NCBI RefSeq assembly: GCF_020880815.1
Contig: NZ_JAJITD010000015.1
Location: 1-64,000, forward strand
Source of the DNA: Paraburkholderia sejongensis
GTDB taxonomy: Bacteria; Pseudomonadota; Gammaproteobacteria; Burkholderiales; Burkholderiaceae
Direction: 5' to 3'
Length of the DNA: 64,000 bases
The notes beneath the pieces were generated by a model. It saw only the letters and a program-made list of their open reading frames with translations, was not told where the DNA came from and made no database searches. The first letter of the stretch is position 1; every line of letters starts with the position of its first letter. The translations under genes and the position numbers were made by a program. Positions 62,160 through 64,000 of this stretch are shown here, piece by piece.

Positions 62160-62349
62160 GCAGGAACGCGTCGAACACCGTGACGTCGGCAACGTAATGG
62201 GACCTGCACTTTGACGCGCGGGCGATCACCTGCGGTTACCCTGGCACTGCGTAGCAGTTAGACGGGCTTTCATCAGATAGATGTACTGACCGGTTTCAGC
62301 GGCTTCAGCTGGAAAACGGCCGCTACGATCAAGATGTGAGGAGCAACCA

Positions 62350-63792
62350 ATGAGGTTATATCCGCTCGCGCCCGCCTACGATGCAGGCGGCGTTTTCGAA
62401 CTCGCCGTCGAGCCGGGCCGGCGCTTTTCGATCGCGATTTACCGGCAAGGTATCGAAGAACCGCTCGTCTATGACTGCGGCATCCGCGTGGAAGAACACG
62501 GCGCGATCGCATGCGACCAGGCGAACGGCAAATGGATTCTCACCTCGCCGCGGGGGCGAGTCGCGCCGGATCGCGACGGCGTATGGGGATGGCCGAGCTT
62601 CCGGTTTCGCTTCGATCGCGACGATGCGTCGACAGGGGTGTATGCCGCGGTGGCTTACGAGGTGCGCGCTAACGGCGAACCCGTGGACCCGCTCGGGCGC
62701 CGGTGCGCGAAGCGCGAGCCCATATACGGGCTGCCGCCGGACAGCAAGAGCATGGCAATGCTGGTTGCCCGCCCTACACGACCCTCTGCGCCGATCGCTT
62801 ATATCGTGCCAGTGGCGACGTATCACGCATATAACTCGATCGGCCCTGGCGGCTTTTATCACGATCCTGTTCGCCGGAAGAAACGCATCACGACCGTGAC
62901 GCTGCTCAGACCCGGCGGCGGCTTCGGCGGACAATTCGGCGAGCCGGCCGATCCCTATGATCCTCATTCCCCGCGTCAGCAGTTTCCCCATTGGGACGCG
63001 AAGTTCGTGCGCTGGCTGCAGACGAAGAACATCGCCTGCGACTTCTACACCGACCTGGATCTCGACGACGGCGAGCGGCTCGATCTGAGCCAGTATCGCT
63101 GTCTGCTGAGCGTCGGTCATCATGAGTACTGGAGCAGGAGCATGCGCGAGCGAACCGCCGCTTTCATTGCCAACGGTGGACACCACGCGATCTTCAGCGG
63201 CAACACCTGCTTTCGGCCTGTCGAATTTGCGCGCGGCGACTCGGCCTCACCCGACTTGCGGATGATCCGGCTCGCGGAAAATTGGCCCGGCTACGACGAA
63301 AGCGATCTGATCGGACTCAGTTACGGCTATGGCGGTGGCTGGTGGGGAGAATGGCACCTGCTACGGGGTGGCTGGATCAAGAAGGAACGCCCGGCGGTGG
63401 GTTTCCGGATCGAGGACGCGGGTCACTGGGCACTCGCCGGCACGCGATTGAACAACGGCGATATCCTGGGTGCGGAAGATCGGCTGGTCGGATACGAAGT
63501 CGATGGTTTGCCGCCGACGCCGAATGGTTTTCATGTGCTTGGAAGGACTGCCGTGCTCGACGGCTGGGATGTCGGCGGCCGTGGGGTTTTTGGCGTGCTT
63601 GAAAGGACGGTTGAAAGCGGCGTGCAGCCGGGGATTGTCTTTAATGCCGCTACGACCGACTGGGCTCGGGTTCTGATGGATCCACGCGCCGAAAGCATGG
63701 CGGTTGTTGATCGGATTACCAGTAATGTGTTCGAACGGTTCGTGGGCAATTCCAATAACCACGGAAGGGCGTCAGTTGTCGAGCAGGTTTAG
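62350..63792 (+). CDS. N,N-dimethylformamidase beta subunit-like protein
   Basis: A 480-residue protein similar in pattern to the large subunit domain of N,N-dimethylformamidase: YIVPVATYHAYNSIGPGG, then VRWLQTKNIACDFYTDLDLD, RCLLSVGHHEYWSRSMRERT and HHAIFSGNTCFRPV (candidate metal ligand region). GAGGAGC 7 bases before ATG 62350. No small-subunit gene is next to it, so formamidase activity is not certain; proteins of this family also occur as stand-alone proteins near glycosyltransferases. It follows the glycosyltransferase gene by 190 bp on the same strand. Confidence 0.8.
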   Translation: MRLYPLAPAYDAGGVFELAVEPGRRFSIAIYRQGIEEPLVYDCGIRVEEHGAIACDQANGKWILTSPRGRVAPDRDGVWGWPSFRFRFDRDDASTGVYAAVAYEVRANGEPVDPLGRRCAKREPIYGLPPDSKSMAMLVARPTRPSAPIAYIVPVATYHAYNSIGPGGFYHDPVRRKKRITTVTLLRPGGGFGGQFGEPADPYDPHSPRQQFPHWDAKFVRWLQTKNIACDFYTDLDLDDGERLDLSQYRCLLSVGHHEYWSRSMRERTAAFIANGGHHAIFSGNTCFRPVEFARGDSASPDLRMIRLAENWPGYDESDLIGLSYGYGGGWWGEWHLLRGGWIKKERPAVGFRIEDAGHWALAGTRLNNGDILGAEDRLVGYEVDGLPPTPNGFHVLGRTAVLDGWDVGGRGVFGVLERTVESGVQPGIVFNAATTDWARVLMDPRAESMAVVDRITSNVFERFVGNSNNHGRASVVEQV

Positions 63793-63803
63793 GCGGGCTG
63801 GAA

Positions 63804-63860
63804 TCAAAGTCGACGAAATACCAGACTCGCATTGACGCCACTAAATCCAAAGCCATTGGG
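63804..63860 (-). pseudogene. 3' remnant of a beta-ketoacyl-ACP synthase gene
   Basis: On the minus strand the last 18 codons read NGFGFSGVNASLVFRRL and stop, the conserved C-terminus of KAS I/II proteins. In the same frame just upstream is TAA, and before it unrelated sequence, so only the end of the gene is left. Confidence 0.75.
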
Positions 63861-64000
63861 TTACGGGCCGCTGCGGCCCGTGTCTTGCACCAGCTCCGGG
63901 TTCGCCTTCAGATCCCGCCAGCGACGTGCCGGGCCGGCGCCGATGTGAGGCTCTTTGTCGAACGTGAAATCCGCCAAAGAGGCTCGAACCCTGACCGACA
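63861..64000 (-). CDS. Partial ORF entering from the right edge
   Basis: Open minus-strand frame of 46 codons ending in TAA at 63861-63863, read as ...LADFTFDKEPHIGAG and RRWRDLKANPELVQ near the end. It is cut by the window edge. I do not recognise it. The reading frame is the same as that of the KAS remnant behind it, so a deletion may have joined two genes. Confidence 0.4.
   Translation of the reverse strand, partial: SVRVRASLADFTFDKEPHIGAGPARRWRDLKANPELVQDTGRSGP

Noticed and set aside
63965-64000. Sequence GGTTCGAGCC on the minus strand resembling a tRNA T-loop
   Set aside because: Bases around it do not form a T-stem or acceptor stem, so no tRNA or attachment site is supported.

Overview
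The window is GC-rich, gene-dense DNA of a soil betaproteobacterium, most likely Paraburkholderia or a close Burkholderiaceae relative. The evidence is the gene content: a BoxR-type HTH-shikimate kinase regulator, catBC with divergent catR, porins ending in GLRHSF, a liu operon with a divergent TetR regulator, DUF3331 and DUF3422 proteins, and several LysR and aromatic-acid MFS genes. No rRNA, tRNA, CRISPR array, insertion sequence or phage gene was seen.

Left part (1-11.7 kb), aromatic catabolism and uptake: catB-catC with divergent catR (beta-ketoadipate branch); a porin with a 12-nt tandem repeat inside one loop; boxR; a five-gene branched-chain-amino-acid-type ABC transporter operon; and a divergent aromatic acid:H+ symporter. 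TGCA-bearing palindromes lie in the shared promoter and before boxR, which suggests benzoyl-CoA-responsive control of uptake. 11.7-16.2 kb holds DUF3422 and three genes of unknown function.

16.2-23.5 kb is the most unusual segment. An exported alpha/beta hydrolase with an Asp nucleophile and a cytochrome P460-like protein form one operon. Behind them, on the same strand, are two FixJ-type response regulators, a receiver-only protein and a soluble four-PAS histidine kinase. Five copies of a TAC-N4-GTA palindrome, four of them the stricter ATAC-N4-GTAT, lie upstream of nearly every transcription unit here and before the adjoining DUF3331/MFS pair. I read this as a self-contained, undescribed signalling regulon.

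23.6-29.8 kb holds an MFS carrier, a BON protein, a CPA1 Na+/H+ antiporter, a DUF1488-like protein and a PhnD-like protein with no signal peptide. 29.8-36.6 kb is the leucine/isovalerate operon liuABCD with a divergent TetR regulator (probably LiuQ) and a perfect palindrome between them; HMG-CoA lyase is absent. 36.7-48.1 kb holds housekeeping and stress genes: a DUF72 protein, DAHP synthase, HU, a GGDEF-EAL protein, DUF899 with a divergent LysR, an MFS carrier, an AhpD-like protein, a cupin, and a DedA-rhodanese fusion.

49.0-52.7 kb carries polyamine catabolism (gamma-glutamylputrescine synthetase, omega-aminotransferase) and a YukJ/DUF2278 protein. 52.7-59.5 kb is a mandelate/benzoylformate cluster: benzoylformate decarboxylase, benzaldehyde-type dehydrogenase, a ketopantoate-reductase-family protein that may be a D-mandelate dehydrogenase, and an aromatic acid transporter. 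A divergent LysR gene has its start codon overlapped by a perfect palindrome, and a roughly 20-codon porin remnant sits downstream. Its predicted product, benzoate, would feed the cat and box routes at the left end. 59.6-64 kb holds DUF2891, a family 2 glycosyltransferase, a dimethylformamidase-beta-like protein, a 3' remnant of a beta-ketoacyl synthase and a partial unrecognised ORF.
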